From: Amaranthus tricolor
Taxonomy: Eukaryota; Streptophyta; Magnoliopsida; Caryophyllales; Amaranthaceae
Assembly: GCF_026212465.1 (NCBI RefSeq)
Contig: NC_080062.1
Span: forward strand, 4,990,865-5,054,864
Direction of reading: 5' to 3'
Length of the DNA stretch: 64,000 bases
Both the position numbers and the translations under genes were made by a program. The notes under the pieces were generated by a model, which ran no database searches, was not told where the DNA came from, and worked only from the letters and a program-made list of their open reading frames with translations. Shown piece after piece: positions 22,501-33,024 of the stretch; positions within the stretch are counted from its first letter, which is position 1, and every line of letters begins with the position of its first letter.

Positions 22501-25141
22501 TAAATTCTCTTCCTTTTTCTTTTATGTAACACCTGAATTTCCTTCCGTCCTTTACGGTTTTGGTTTCGTTAAGGGGTCGGAAATTTTGGGGTGTTACATA
22601 AAGTGAATCACTATAGAGATTTCTAACCAAGAATATGCCGAACCACATGATGGCAAAGCCGCAAAGTAATATGAAAACAGAATCTCTAATGTATGACAGA
22701 GCTGATACCTGGAGGTCCCTGATGAGTCCTTCCAGCAAAGTTCGTCCACAATAGGGGAGCATAGCCGCAGGAAGACATTCACCTGTGTCAGGATCAACAA
22801 AACCAAGCCTATCTGCAGAGCCACCCAGAGGATAAATTTCACCAAGGTATGGTAAACCCTGAAATTCATCAAGTGATAAATTCCCTAAAATGATTTCAAA
22901 TTACAACTTTTAATAGAAAGGAGAAAGAATCAGTAAAACACAAACCTCAATTCCCCATATAGCTGCTTGTGATGCATACTCTGCATTTTTAGAAAGGTCA
23001 ATACCCTCAGGGGCATGGATTTCCACAAATTGGCATTTCATTGACTCCTTCATGTGCTGAGAGCTATTCATGTTTTGCCCATGAACTGACTCAGCCAGAA
23101 GCTCTAGCACTGTTATCTGGTACCTGCCAAACATTACTGATGAATACAGGCAGGACTCGCAGGGGAATAGCATGCTGACATTATAATGTAATTGATCACC
23201 AGAAGATCCCCAAATAGGGTTTTAAATCTTTTTATTACTTTTAACGTATAATCACCAACAAAAAGACTGATCTTAATAATGATACAAGAAATGACCTAAC
23301 AAAGACTAACGTACATAATCCATGTAAACCATGAGGGGTCTACAAGTGGAAGACTGTTGTTTGAGACTCCAGCATACACCATAGATAAGGCCAACGCATA
23401 TTACAGCTTACTGCAGTAGGTTTCCTACGGCTCAAGTTTAAGCATTCATTGGAACTCTTCCTAGATCACCCATCCACATGGAGTTTACAAGTCAAAGAGT
23501 GTCTTCTATGACTCAAGCATACACCATAGATAAGGCCTTGCATACAACATATTGCAGTACATTGTCTACAACTTAAGTATAACCGTATAAGCATACATTG
23601 GGAATCTTCCTATAGCACCCATTCACATGCTAGTGTTTATATTTTCGGATTGCAACGCCTTACATCCACTTAATTATCAGCTCATTAAACTCTCATGAAC
23701 TAAATTATCAATCTACAGCAATCCTTAGATGATGCCACAGCAAAATCCCCAGAAAAGGATCTCCCATTCCTAGCACATCCTCGTTAGCCCTCCTATAACC
23801 AGAGAACTTTTCCTAACTTATTTTCGACTTCAATAAGTTTTCTCTGGTTCATGGTGTGTTAATTCTTCCCACTTAAATCCTATTAAGTTTGCTTCAGATA
23901 AGTTCTAATATATCGGTTCTAAAGTCTAATAAATCAAACGTAGCTGAAATTAGCATTCATTTCACATTCTCCTACACAAAATAATGCGTAATTTACTTAT
24001 GAGTTTTGGTGCGTTAAGATATGCAAAAGCATTCGATTTCAGTGTTTCACTACGACACAGCGACCAAAAATGGTAGTCAATTATTTAAATTATTATATCA
24101 ATATTAATCACTATAACCACAACCATAGCTAGCAATTGCTTAACATACCTTATAAAAATGTTAAATAATGCATGATTGGTGTCTAAAAAAGATGCAAGCT
24201 CAGGATCGGAACATTGAGGGCCAGGCCGAAACCTTGGCACCCCTAACCCCCTAAACTTTGGAATCTTTTAAAATTGAATATGAAAACTGTACAATTTTTT
24301 AATAAATAGGTCCAAATTTTCATTTGGTTATTTCTTGTAAAAAAAAATCTTTTGGTCCCTATTAAAATAATTTTCTGATTCCGCCCGGGTGAAAGCAGCA
24401 ACAACAATTTTAAATAGAAAATATTTCCAAAAGATAATCTTACCCAATAATTCCACCAATGCAATTATAAAACATTTCCAGTTCAGCCAAAGTCTTGAGT
24501 AACTTCTTCAAAGCTTTAACTTCGTCCTCCATTAACTTACTCATCCCTATCTTAGCATTCCCTGAACCAGCACTTGCCATATCCCAGCTCTCAATCATCT
24601 CCGCCAACGAAAACAACGCACTCTTTAACGAACTCCTACTACTATTACTTCCCTCGTCCTCTACTCCGTAGCTAATTACATGCTCTTGCCTGACCGCAAC
24701 TACACATTTTATCAAATACATCTCAAACTCATCCAATTCCACCGATTCCAAAACCCTAGAAAACTCATTTTTACTCGAATTAAAGAATCGCTTAACTCGC
24801 GAATCTCTATCAATAATTCGGTTCTTCAACTTCACACTTTCCGCTTTCGATAACTTCAATTTCAAACTTCTAAGCCTAGCAATTTCCTTATAAAAATCAA
24901 ATTCCGGAGCTGGTGATGCAAACTCCACCGGCGCCGTAGAAACACGCGTAATTTGCGAATTCGAATTCGAATTCGAACACGATATCGAATTCAAAGAGGA
25001 AAGAGAAACGAGATGTTTCCGAAAATGAAGAAAAGTAGAAGTATAATCAGTAAAAGTAAAAGAAGAAAGAGAAATTCGATTATTACTAGAAGAAGCGGAA
25101 CCATGACTATGTTGAAGCGAAGAATGTGCAGTTGCCGCCAT
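10599..25141 (-). CDS. UGP3: UDP-glucose pyrophosphorylase 3, plastidial (17 exons)
   Basis: UGP3 makes UDP-glucose from UTP and glucose-1-phosphate in plastids, supplying SQD1/SQD2 for sulfolipid (SQDG) synthesis. Exons on the minus strand: 25141-24444, 23123-22946, 22858-22709, 18952-18791, 18707-18535, 18388-18322, 17098-16950, 16179-16021, 15897-15806, 15707-15616, 14081-14004, 13414-13319, 12788-12714, 12634-12543, 12463-12301, 11384-11324, 10711-10599. All junctions are GT/AG and keep frame, giving 865 residues, close to the Arabidopsis protein. The Ser-rich N-terminus resembles a transit peptide. The nucleotidyltransferase core includes [10 protein letters not shown] (302-311) and KPGGHG (420-425). 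A conserved C-terminal region contains [10 protein letters not shown] and ends with GSWYWSYK and a short tail. Introns hold a solo LTR and two SINEs. No disabling mutation was seen. Confidence 0.93.
14572..14686 (+). mobile_element. Au-like SINE, 3' part, in UGP3 intron 10
   Basis: It carries the Au-SINE-type 3' module: AACAACCTCT, then ACCCCACTCTAGGTGGGAGC, then GGCATTGGGGTAATGTAATG. The orientation is antisense to UGP3. No 5' head or target duplication could be defined. Confidence 0.6.
16465..16580 (-). mobile_element. Au-like SINE in UGP3 intron 7
   Basis: The minus strand reads GGAAACAACCTTTTTG, AGGGTAAAGCTACGTACA, GACCCTGCCTAGGTTGGAGC and TTTGGGGTAAT. This is the canonical order of an Au-type SINE 3' half. 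It is in the same orientation as UGP3 and opposite to the copy at 14572. Confidence 0.65.
17736..17872. repeat. TATG/TGTA-rich simple-sequence tract in UGP3 intron 6
   Basis: Interspersed TATGTG, TATATG and CATG units over about 130 bp. No coding value; the chance open frame across it is low complexity. Confidence 0.7.
18996..22598 (+). mobile_element. 3.6 kb solo LTR in UGP3 intron 3
   Basis: It starts TGTAACACCC and ends GGGGTGTTACA. It is flanked on both sides by TAAAG (18991-18995 and 22599-22603), a perfect 5 bp target duplication. It aligns along most of its length with the 3.4 kb LTRs of the element at 34322-45413: the shared start, the CT-rich block, the CTGACGTGTACGTGTTTGTG block and the terminal palindrome. 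There is no second LTR, primer site or internal region, so it is a solo LTR left by unequal recombination. It lies antisense to UGP3 between exons 3 and 4, which still splice in frame. Open frames inside it (19195-19625, 21176-21382) are LTR sequence and not genes. Confidence 0.9.
21410..21585 (+). repeat. 19 bp minisatellite inside the solo LTR
   Basis: About nine degenerate units of roughly 19 bp around 'TTGATAGAAAGTTTACTCA'. The related LTRs at 34322 and 42036 lack this array, which partly explains the greater length of this copy. Confidence 0.8.
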
Positions 25142-25299
25142 TGTTGAAGAGAAAGAAGAGGGAAGTAGAGAGAGAAGTAATGGAGGTCGAAAATGGAAGA
25201 TGCTTAAAAAGGAGGGATAATTGGGGAGATGCTGGAAGTATATACCGTTGAAGAGAAGGAAATTTTGGAGAGGGAGAAATATTTGAAGGTGGAAAATGA

Positions 25300-25309
25300 G
25301 TTTTATATA
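25300..25309 (-). promoter_or_regulatory. Candidate TATA box of UGP3
   Basis: The minus strand reads TATATAAAA about 160 bases upstream of the UGP3 start codon at 25141. A weaker TATATAC lies at about 25239-25245. The intervening leader is pyrimidine-rich, as in many plant 5' UTRs. Position is the only support. Confidence 0.4.
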
Positions 25310-25554
25310 TCATTATCTACTTTACGTTATCTCATTGGTTGTTTTGGTTTTGTTTTTGGGGGTTTGTCTATGTATTTGTATTCTGTTGTTTATCTATTTG
25401 ATTTATATTTTAATTTTCATTTTGATTTTCTGGTTTTAAGCAGTTGGATATTCGGGTATCTTCGTGCTACTACCATTGTCAAATCGATCAATCTAATCGA
25501 GTTATAATTGTGAGAGGTTGTTTTTTAGTGAGACAACTTCAAAATGAAATTATC

Positions 25555-25766
25555 AATAAAATAAACTTATTATAAAAAAAAACCCAAAATAAGCTTCGAG
25601 AAAATTTAATTCTCAAAATTAGTATCTTCATGTCAAAGCTGAGGTGAGATATGTTCGTTGTTTACTCCTACCTGAATTTAGGTTCGGACACGAATACGCT
25701 AATTTGAGAATTAGAATTTTCTGAAGCTTATTTTGAGAATTTTTTATAATAAGCTTATTCTTTTCA
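25555..25766. repeat. Fold-back MITE upstream of UGP3
   Basis: The left arm (AATAAACTTATTATAAAA ... AAAATAAGCTTCGAGAAAAT) and right arm (ATTTTCTGAAGCTTATTTTG ... ATAATAAGCTTATT) are reverse complements of about 65 bp. They surround a GTTCG-containing centre. A second member of the family is at about 28612-28925. Confidence 0.75.
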
Positions 25767-26215
25767 ATTTTTCCTTCAAATGAGTCCATAAGCTAATATA
25801 ATAATTAAGTTAGTTAGGCTATTAACCCCACATATTAAAAGCGTCTCACAAGAAAATTATCTCATACAAGAATTTGTGTTTTAATCGGTTGAATTAATCC
25901 AATATCAACATGTGAAAAAATTATTGAGTCTGAGTCTCTGTACCAGTTTTGAGATTGATCTCATGTAATTTTCTATTTTTCTCGGCTTACTTTATAATCT
26001 AAAAATATATGAAAAAAATTAACATTAATAATCCAATCTTTCACATTCAATATAAATAATCTCACTTTTGGATTATTATTTTTTCATAATCTAAAATTTG
26101 TCGTGTATTTGCCCACAACATACCATAATACTAATAATAGGTAATAATAAAGTATGTTACTAGCGAAGTAAGAAAAAAGTTGGATTATTCACGGCGAACT
26201 AAGGGCAAATGTTGG

Positions 26216-27329
26216 TGTAACACCCTTGAATTTCCGACCGTCCTACCTCCGGGAACTAAACCCACTGGGGTATCAAACCAGTGGAGCCACAATACCTAAA
26301 CGTATGTGACTAGAGGCCACCATATTGGGGTTTGCAAGACCCACATGGCAACACCTCAACCAAGGGCGGTGACGGGGGTGTGATCATGCTTTACCATTGG
26401 GCGCCGGTATAGCCCGTCACTGCCCTTGGTTGAGGTGTTGCCATGTGGGTCTTGGAAACTCCAATATGGTGTCCTCTAGTCACATATATAGATAGATATT
26501 TGAAAGTGGTTAAGCTCTTGGTTCAAGTGATACTAAGAAGTTAGAAGTCGAAAAGAAGTGAAGAAGATGGAAATGACAGTGAGAAGTAGGAATTGATGTT
26601 TAGTGGTTATGATCAGCACCTGGAGTGTTGTGGAATCACCCTCATATTATAACACACTATACTGATACTAATTATGTCTTACTATGATATGATGTTAATT
26701 TCTGACGTGTACATGTTTGATTTGTTTGAAATGGCTCTTTCTATGATGGCCCTGTGATGACACAATTGATATTTCCGTTTTACGTTGAGCAGCAGGGAGA
26801 TCATAAATAGACTTAAACATGTTATGGAGTCTCTCGTGCATTGCATATAGGGGATCGCGCACGCAATAACCTATGTTTATAATAATGTTTTCATGGGTTT
26901 TAACCCCAAAGTTTTATGTTTTGCTGGGTTGTATATGTTTTGAGAGGCATGCGACCTCCATTTGTATAAGTTTATTTTCGCTGCATAATTTTCTGGTTTG
27001 TATGTTTTAGTTTAAAAGTTTTGTCATTTGAAACTCAAGCGTTTACATTGGAACCACGATCCATGCTTGACATGAGAAGCTGGCGATGAATCATTCCGCC
27101 GTGATATAGTTTTGATAGGCCGTTGAAGCCTTTACTTTATTAGATTCTAAATAACTTTTGTTTTTCTACAAAGCGTACAGCTTTAGGGCAGATGCTGCCG
27201 AAATTTCCACTGACATGTTAAAAGTTTATTATTATTTTATTTATTTTATTTCAATGTAACACCCGAATTTCCTTCCGTCCTTTACGGTTTTCGTTTCGTA
27301 CAAGGGGTCGGAAATTCAGGGGTGTTACA
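26216..27329 (+). mobile_element. 1.1 kb LTR-derived fold-back element
   Basis: It starts TGTAACACCC and ends GGGGTGTTACA, with identical GTTGG flanks at 26211-26215 and 27330-27334. Its first 25 bases (TGTAACACCCTTGAATTTCC then GACCG) are an inverted copy of its end. The 3' two thirds match the 3' part of the long LTRs in this window (CTGACGTGTACATG, GAGCAGCAGG, ATTCCGCCGTGA and GGCAGATGCTGCC blocks). The 5' LTR half is missing and is replaced by an inverted duplication around 26310-26490. No coding capacity. It is best described as a deleted and inverted solo-LTR derivative. Confidence 0.8.
26312..26490. repeat. Large hairpin within the LTR-derived element
   Basis: GTGACTAGAGGCCACCATAT at the left and ATATGGTGTCCTCTAGTCAC at the right end an inverted repeat with about 70-75 bp arms. 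The arms include CCCACATGGCAACACCTCAA and TTGAGGTGTTGCCATGTGGG, with a loop of about 35 bp containing GGGCGCC. The related LTRs carry only the right arm. Confidence 0.88.
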
Positions 27330-27360
27330 GTTGGATTATTAGAAAAAAATCTAAAGGTGA

Positions 27361-27480
27361 CACTAGTGAAAAATACATCATTTGTTGCGGTTTTAGGGCC
27401 ATTATATGTTGCGGTTTTAACCCCAAACACTTGTACTAACAACAGATGCCCATTAACAAGTGGAACCGCAGCATATAGTT
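27361..27480 (+). mobile_element. CACTA-type transposon end (fragment)
   Basis: It starts CACTAGTGAAAAATACATC. Repeated subterminal motifs follow, of the type TTGCGGTTTT and ATATGTTGCGG, with inverted versions GGAACCGCAGCATATAG. This is the layout of En/Spm (CACTA) transposon ends. No opposite end (TTTTTCACTAGTG) is visible downstream, so it is a fragment. Confidence 0.55.
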
Positions 27481-27892
27481 CCCTTTTTTTTATAAAAGAA
27501 AGCACACTATATGTTGTGATTATCCTAGAACCGTAACATATAGTTGTATTTTTTTTTTTGGGTTTTTTCGTTTTATTTATATATTCCAATGCATTATAAT
27601 CATCACCATATATACACATTGAAATCACCATATACTCACCAATCATCACCAATCATCAATTGAAGAAGAATTTTAATAAGCATATATATATAGTTCCCTT
27701 TTTTTTATAAAAGAAAGCACACTATATGTTGCGATTATCCTAGAACCGCAACATATAGTTGTATTTTTTTTGGGTTTTTTCGTTTTATTTATATATTCCA
27801 ATGCATTATAATCATCACCATATATACACTATTGAAATCACCATATACTCACCAATCATCACCAATCATCAATTGAAGAAGAATTTTAATAA

Positions 27893-27895
<3 letters not shown>
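27476..27895 (+). repeat. Tandem duplication of about 215 bp next to a CACTA end
   Basis: Two near-identical copies, about 27476-27690 and 27692-27905, each run from TAGTTCCCTTTTTTTTATAA through CACACTATATGTTG and ACCATATACTCACCAATC to GAAGAAGAATTTTAATAAGC. The second merges into a (TA)n tract. Confidence 0.88.

Positions 27896-27964
<69 letters not shown>
27896..27964. repeat. (TA)n microsatellite
   Basis: About 34 TA units. The Tyr/Ile-repeat open frame across it is an artefact. Confidence 0.95.
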
Positions 27965-27965
<1 letters not shown>

Positions 27966-27967
<2 letters not shown>

Positions 27968-30900
27968 TCAAAAATCTAAACTTATTACTCTACCATCATT
28001 TCAACTATTTCGTCTTTTGTCAAAGGACGTGATTTCCTTGGAGTGTTGTTTAAAACTTAAATAATTAATAAAAAAAAGTATATATTAGATTGTTTACCAC
28101 GGACGAGCAAAATGTTAGTTTTTCCAAAATTAATCGTTATTTTATTTTTATCACTTTAAAATAGTTTTGAAATGTTATGTTTCTTTTGTTAATATATAAA
28201 TATTAGTTTTGATTATTATAATGGGTTAAAAAAAACATTTTAGGTTATAGTTGTGGTATATTGACTTAACTAATAAAAATTAACGAGCAACTCTTGTATG
28301 CGACCGTTATAAGATAAAATGGATTCAAACAAGGAACCCAAATTCTAATAATTAGTTATATTCAAAGATTAAAGTGTTAATTTTTACATGTAAAATGATA
28401 TGTTATTGAATAATTCATAGTGAACATTTTGGATATGAAAGTGGATGTTTTAAATTTAATTGGACTATCTCAATTTAAACTTATGTCATGATGAAATTAT
28501 CTTACAAAATTTGTGAAAATTCACCAAATTTTATTAAAAAAAGATAGAATTGGTTGGGTGTCATTGAATCACATTCAATCCAATTTTCAGGTCACATTTA
28601 GCAGAAAGATCGTTTAAAATAAGCTTTTTTTTTATAAAATAACTCTTAAAATATACGTCAAAAAATTTTAATTCTCAAAATATGCGTTTTTATTTACGAG
28701 TCTAAGGTCAGTTTTGTTCGATGTTAGTAACAACGAACAAACTATTTGTTATTTTTTTGTCTCTTCAACTGTTATGACATTATCTCAAAATAATTTCTTT
28801 TTCTCTTATTCGTTGTTACTAACAGCGAACAAATCTAACTTTAGATTTTGACATAAAGACACTTATTTTAGAAATTAAAATTTTTCGTAGGGAAACTTTT
28901 TTTTAATATGAAAGAGCTTATCTAATTCAATCTTTCAAATTTACCATATCTAGCTCGAAGTCATTAGATTAGAGTGAACTTGTCATATCCACGGTCCATA
29001 TTCTTTTTGGCCCAATAGCTACCCAACTGCCTTTTCCTACTCCCCCTCCTAGGAAAAAAAAAAAATCAAAAAACTGAGGTTTTTAAAGAAAAAGAAAATA
29101 AAAATAAGCATTCAAATAAAATAATTTTTAAAATAAGATTCTTTCATTCGAAATTAAGGAAAGGCATTGTTTGGTGTTGTTAACAACAAACAATTATTAA
29201 GTGGGTAACTATTCCTTTTCTTAGGCTTGAGTAAATAACAATTATTTGGGAATTGTTCATTTGGCGTTTACTTTTTAATTTTTTATTAAAAAAAATTAGT
29301 TGAAAATTATATGATATAAATTCTCATTTAAATAAGATAATTTTAAATAGAATTAGATAGTTTCATAAAATAATTTAAATTAAAATAATACTAAATTATT
29401 CAAAATATACACAACTTTTATGAATTTTTGTATGAGACGATTTCTTAACTATTGGCCAAACCCCTTAATCTTATTCACTTGAAGAAGGGTTGAACCATAA
29501 GATCCATCCCCATTTTAAGGTTGTTTGAAAGTCAAAAGTCAAAAATACTACTACTCCGTCCTTTTAATTTGAATCAATATTAACGAAAAATGATCCGTTT
29601 TTAAGAAAAAAAAATATATTTGATAATTTATAAAGAGAGTTTAATTGTATGGATGAAAATAAAAGAGAATTAAAATGTATAAATGAGATTAAATAAAATA
29701 CTTATTCAAAAATAAAGTGATGCAAAATAAGTGGACGAGTCCAAGTAGCAATAATGCTGAATATGTTGGACGAATGAAGTACTAACTAAGGGTCTATTTG
29801 GAAAATGAATGTAATTGTTGTAGTTGTTGGCTTGTTTGACTAAGCGGAAGTATTAATGGATAGGCTACTTATTTAAGCAAGTTGTTTAATTCAATTTTTA
29901 TGACAATATTGTTGGATGTTGCTGTTTATTAGAGAAAAATGAATAAAAATCCAAATGCCAATAAAAAATAATTCCATGTAACTTTTTGATTTTGGTTTAA
30001 AAGTTAATTTTAAGATAAACATTTACGAAAAAAATCCTCTATATGATCACCCCAAAAGTCAAAAAGTAAAAAAAAAAAAACAATTAAAAACTATTTGCCA
30101 ACTACACAAATTAATGCATACAAAGCATAAAACTGTTGGTATGTGTTACCATTAAACGAGAATACAATATATTATTATAAGTATACATATAATCTATATA
30201 TTAATGTAATAAACTAATAATACGTCAATTTAATGTCAGAATTAGGTATTATAATTAAGTTACAAAATTATTCTGTTAAGACAAAGTCATGACCTAGTTG
30301 ATAACAATATTTTACAAGTGGTCCAAATTAAAATTTCTTTTCTTAAAAATTGATCAAATTTGCTACCTTTACAATATAAATGATTGTATGAAATGGTCTC
30401 ACCATGAGATATTTCCCATATATAAATTAAATTGTCCAAGTAATAGTCTAATAATTATTAGCGTATGGGCTCCTTATTTTAAGATAATCTCATTGTCTAA
30501 TAATTTTTAACTCTCATTGTCTAATAATTTTTAAAAAATAAGCTTCTTATTTAAAATCATTTTAGTGATAGACAGTCTCTTACAAAAATAGTTATTTACA
30601 ATTGCAAATGCATATGCTAGAGTGATAAAGAAAAACAAATATTATCAAACCCAAAAAATCAAGTTACTAATAACTGCATGCATCGTATCCTATCCAAAAA
30701 TTACAAGAAAATAAGTTTTATATTTACGTCATTTTTATTTTTATTTATGGGTTATTTTTCTCATTTGTATTTTGTACATCACTAGTCTTAGATCGTATGT
30801 GTCGAACAAGATGTATAAATTTCAAGAAGATTCAACGATTTAAAATTTGACAAATGATATTTTAATTTGGTGAAAGAGATTTGAGTAAATTCAAATTATA

Positions 30901-31816
30901 TTCACTTTTTTCTTTTCTATTACTCTGTTTTTTTTTTTGCATTAAAGAGAAATTGAGTAAAAAATTGGTATTAAGCAAAGAGAGAAAATGAATTGTGTGG
31001 ATGAAATTATTATGGATGAGATTAATAGAAAGTGATGAGCCATTGTTCAAAAATAAAAATGATGCAAATTAAGTGGGACATATCAAAATGGAAAATGATA
31101 CAAATCCAATAAAACAGAGGGAATATTTATTTCTTTGTTATTTGCTCTGTATTTTTAAGTTAGAATTAAAGTTAATTTTGATGGTTTTGGAAGTAATTAG
31201 TAATCTTTTAAAGAGTGAAAAGATAAAAACTCCTAATATTTAATTAATTTCTTTTCGATAACGTTATACTAAATTACTTACAACAACTAGTTAGTTTTTA
31301 TATAAAGTAATAACTTCTTAATCAAATTTCCTTTAAAAAGATTATATGACTAAAAATGATATATATTATACTTTAAGAAGTTTTTATAGGTTGTAACAAA
31401 TTATGTTATTACTTATGTGCTATTATAAAGTTTTTGTTTATATCATTTAAGTTATTAACTTGAAAACTTTCATATGATGAGATGACAACATATACTTTAA
31501 TAGTAATTCATCCTATTTGTAGACTAGTCTGAAATCTTTGAACACGGGATGTTTACATAACAAAAATTATGGATCGGAGAAGAGCGTGAATCTGGACTAG
31601 CCATATTTATTAAACAATTCATTGATGTGTTTTATATAGTCAAGAATTAGTATATCTTATTATTACATGATATTATTGTTTTTCACGACCAAGCTATAAT
31701 ATATAACCTTAACCGCACCTTAGCTTTTAATTTCTACACTTAGTTAGATTATAACATTAACCTTGTGCTTCATTTGTAAACCAAGGTCTCACTTTGTTGC
31801 TTCAACATCTTGGCTC
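27966..31816. other. AT-rich intergenic DNA with MITE remnants
   Basis: No gene is supported. A fold-back MITE lies at about 28612-28925, and GTCTCACCATGAGA-type remnants lie near 30390-30600. The rest is AT-rich sequence without recognisable coding. Confidence 0.5.
28612..28925. repeat. Fold-back MITE, second copy of the 25555 family
   Basis: The left arm begins AAAATAAGCTTTTTTTTTAT and includes AAATTTTAATTCTCAAAATA. The right arm contains TTTTAGAAATTAAAATTTTT and ends with AAGAGCTTA. The centre holds an inverted TTAGTAACAACGAAC / GTTGTTACTAACAGCGAAC pair. Confidence 0.65.
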
Positions 31817-31821
31817 GTTCA

Positions 31822-32192
31822 TGTTAGAAATTTGAGGAGTAGGTATGTGGTGGGTTTTTAGTGGAATTGTAATTGATGAGTTTGTATTATGGAGTCAATA
31901 ATGATGCAATGGATTTATTGTAATGCTTAAGTTTTTACATGCAAGTATATGCTCCTATTTATAGTAGGTTATGTTGGTGACATTAGCTAGCATATTCTTC
32001 TAGTTAGGTAGTCTATTCTAGAAGAATTATTAATCTAGATTTTTCCTAAGATATTCTTAACTAGAATTTTTTATACAATATTCTATATATATATATATCC
32101 TAGATGTTTCCAGCTTAGATATTTTACATAAATATTTTGTATACATATTTTTTCTTGTTATCTTAAGAATTTTCTAAATTAATTCTATAATA
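31822..32192 (-). repeat. 3' LTR of the old copia element
   Basis: About 371 bp. It starts TGTTAGAAATTTGAGG and ends CTATAATA on the plus strand. It matches 49271-49637 with roughly a dozen differences by eye. The terminal CA has become TA. Confidence 0.88.
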
Positions 32193-32772
32193 CTCTCCCT
32201 TAATATGAAAATTCTTGAACACTGAGATCATCTACATAAAGGCACAAGATGAGAAAATCATGTGACTCTTGTGTCTTGATGTAAAGTGATGGCTCACTTG
32301 GGCTTTTTGTAAACCTATTTTGAATAAGATAGCCATCAATATTGCTATTCCATGCACGAGGAGCCTACTTGAGCCCATAGAGGGCGTTTTGAAGGCGATA
32401 CACCTTTTCTTCCTTGCCTTCGATTACATATCCTTGCGGTTGCTCAACATATACTTCTTCTTTTAACTTGCCATTAAGAAAAGCAGATTTGACATCTAAT
32501 TGAAAAACTTGTAATTTAAGTTGAGCTGCGAGTGTAAGGACTGACCTGATCGTCTCCATTCGAACAACTGGAGCATATGTCTCGTTGAAATCAACTCCGG
32601 GTTGTTGTGAATAGCCTTTTGCAACTAGGCGAGCCTTGTATTTTTGAATGGAGCCATCTTCATTGTATTTGATCTTATAGACCCATTTGATGCTTATTAT
32701 TTCTTTGTCTCGAGGCTTGTCAACAAGTTCCCATGTGCGATTTTTCTCGATCATCTTGATTTCTTCATTCAT
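32193..32772 (-). pseudogene. Reverse transcriptase remnant of the old copia element
   Basis: The minus strand encodes the copia RT start: NRTWELVDKPRDKEIISIKW, then [18 protein letters not shown], then FQLDVKSAFLNGKLKEEVYV up to NALYGLK. A stop at about 32362-32364 follows, and the frame then continues (APRAWNSNIDGYL) to the catalytic box YVDD (codons at about 32228-32239). Only a few residues after YVDD the sequence runs straight into the polypurine tract and 3' LTR. The rest of RT and the whole RNase H domain are therefore deleted. It cannot encode an active enzyme. Confidence 0.88.
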
Positions 32773-33024
32773 GGCGTCTATCTATTCCTCTTCTTGTGTC
32801 GCCTCTTGGAAGCCTTGTGGTTCGCTGGCAATGAGAGCCATGATAGCATGATTACACTGATATTTATCCAAGTAGGCCGGAGGACGTCTGGGTCTTTGTG
32901 ATCGTCGAACTTCTTGTGTTGGACTTGATTCTGGGGTTGGACTTGAGCTTGATGGTGATCTAGGGCTGCTTGGTGGTGATCTTGGGCTGTTTGGTGTTGA
33001 TCTTAGCCTGCTTGGGCCTTCGCC

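Noticed and set aside
27759..28064. 101-codon frame with Ile-Tyr repeats
   Set aside because: A product of the (TA)n tract and the 215 bp duplication.
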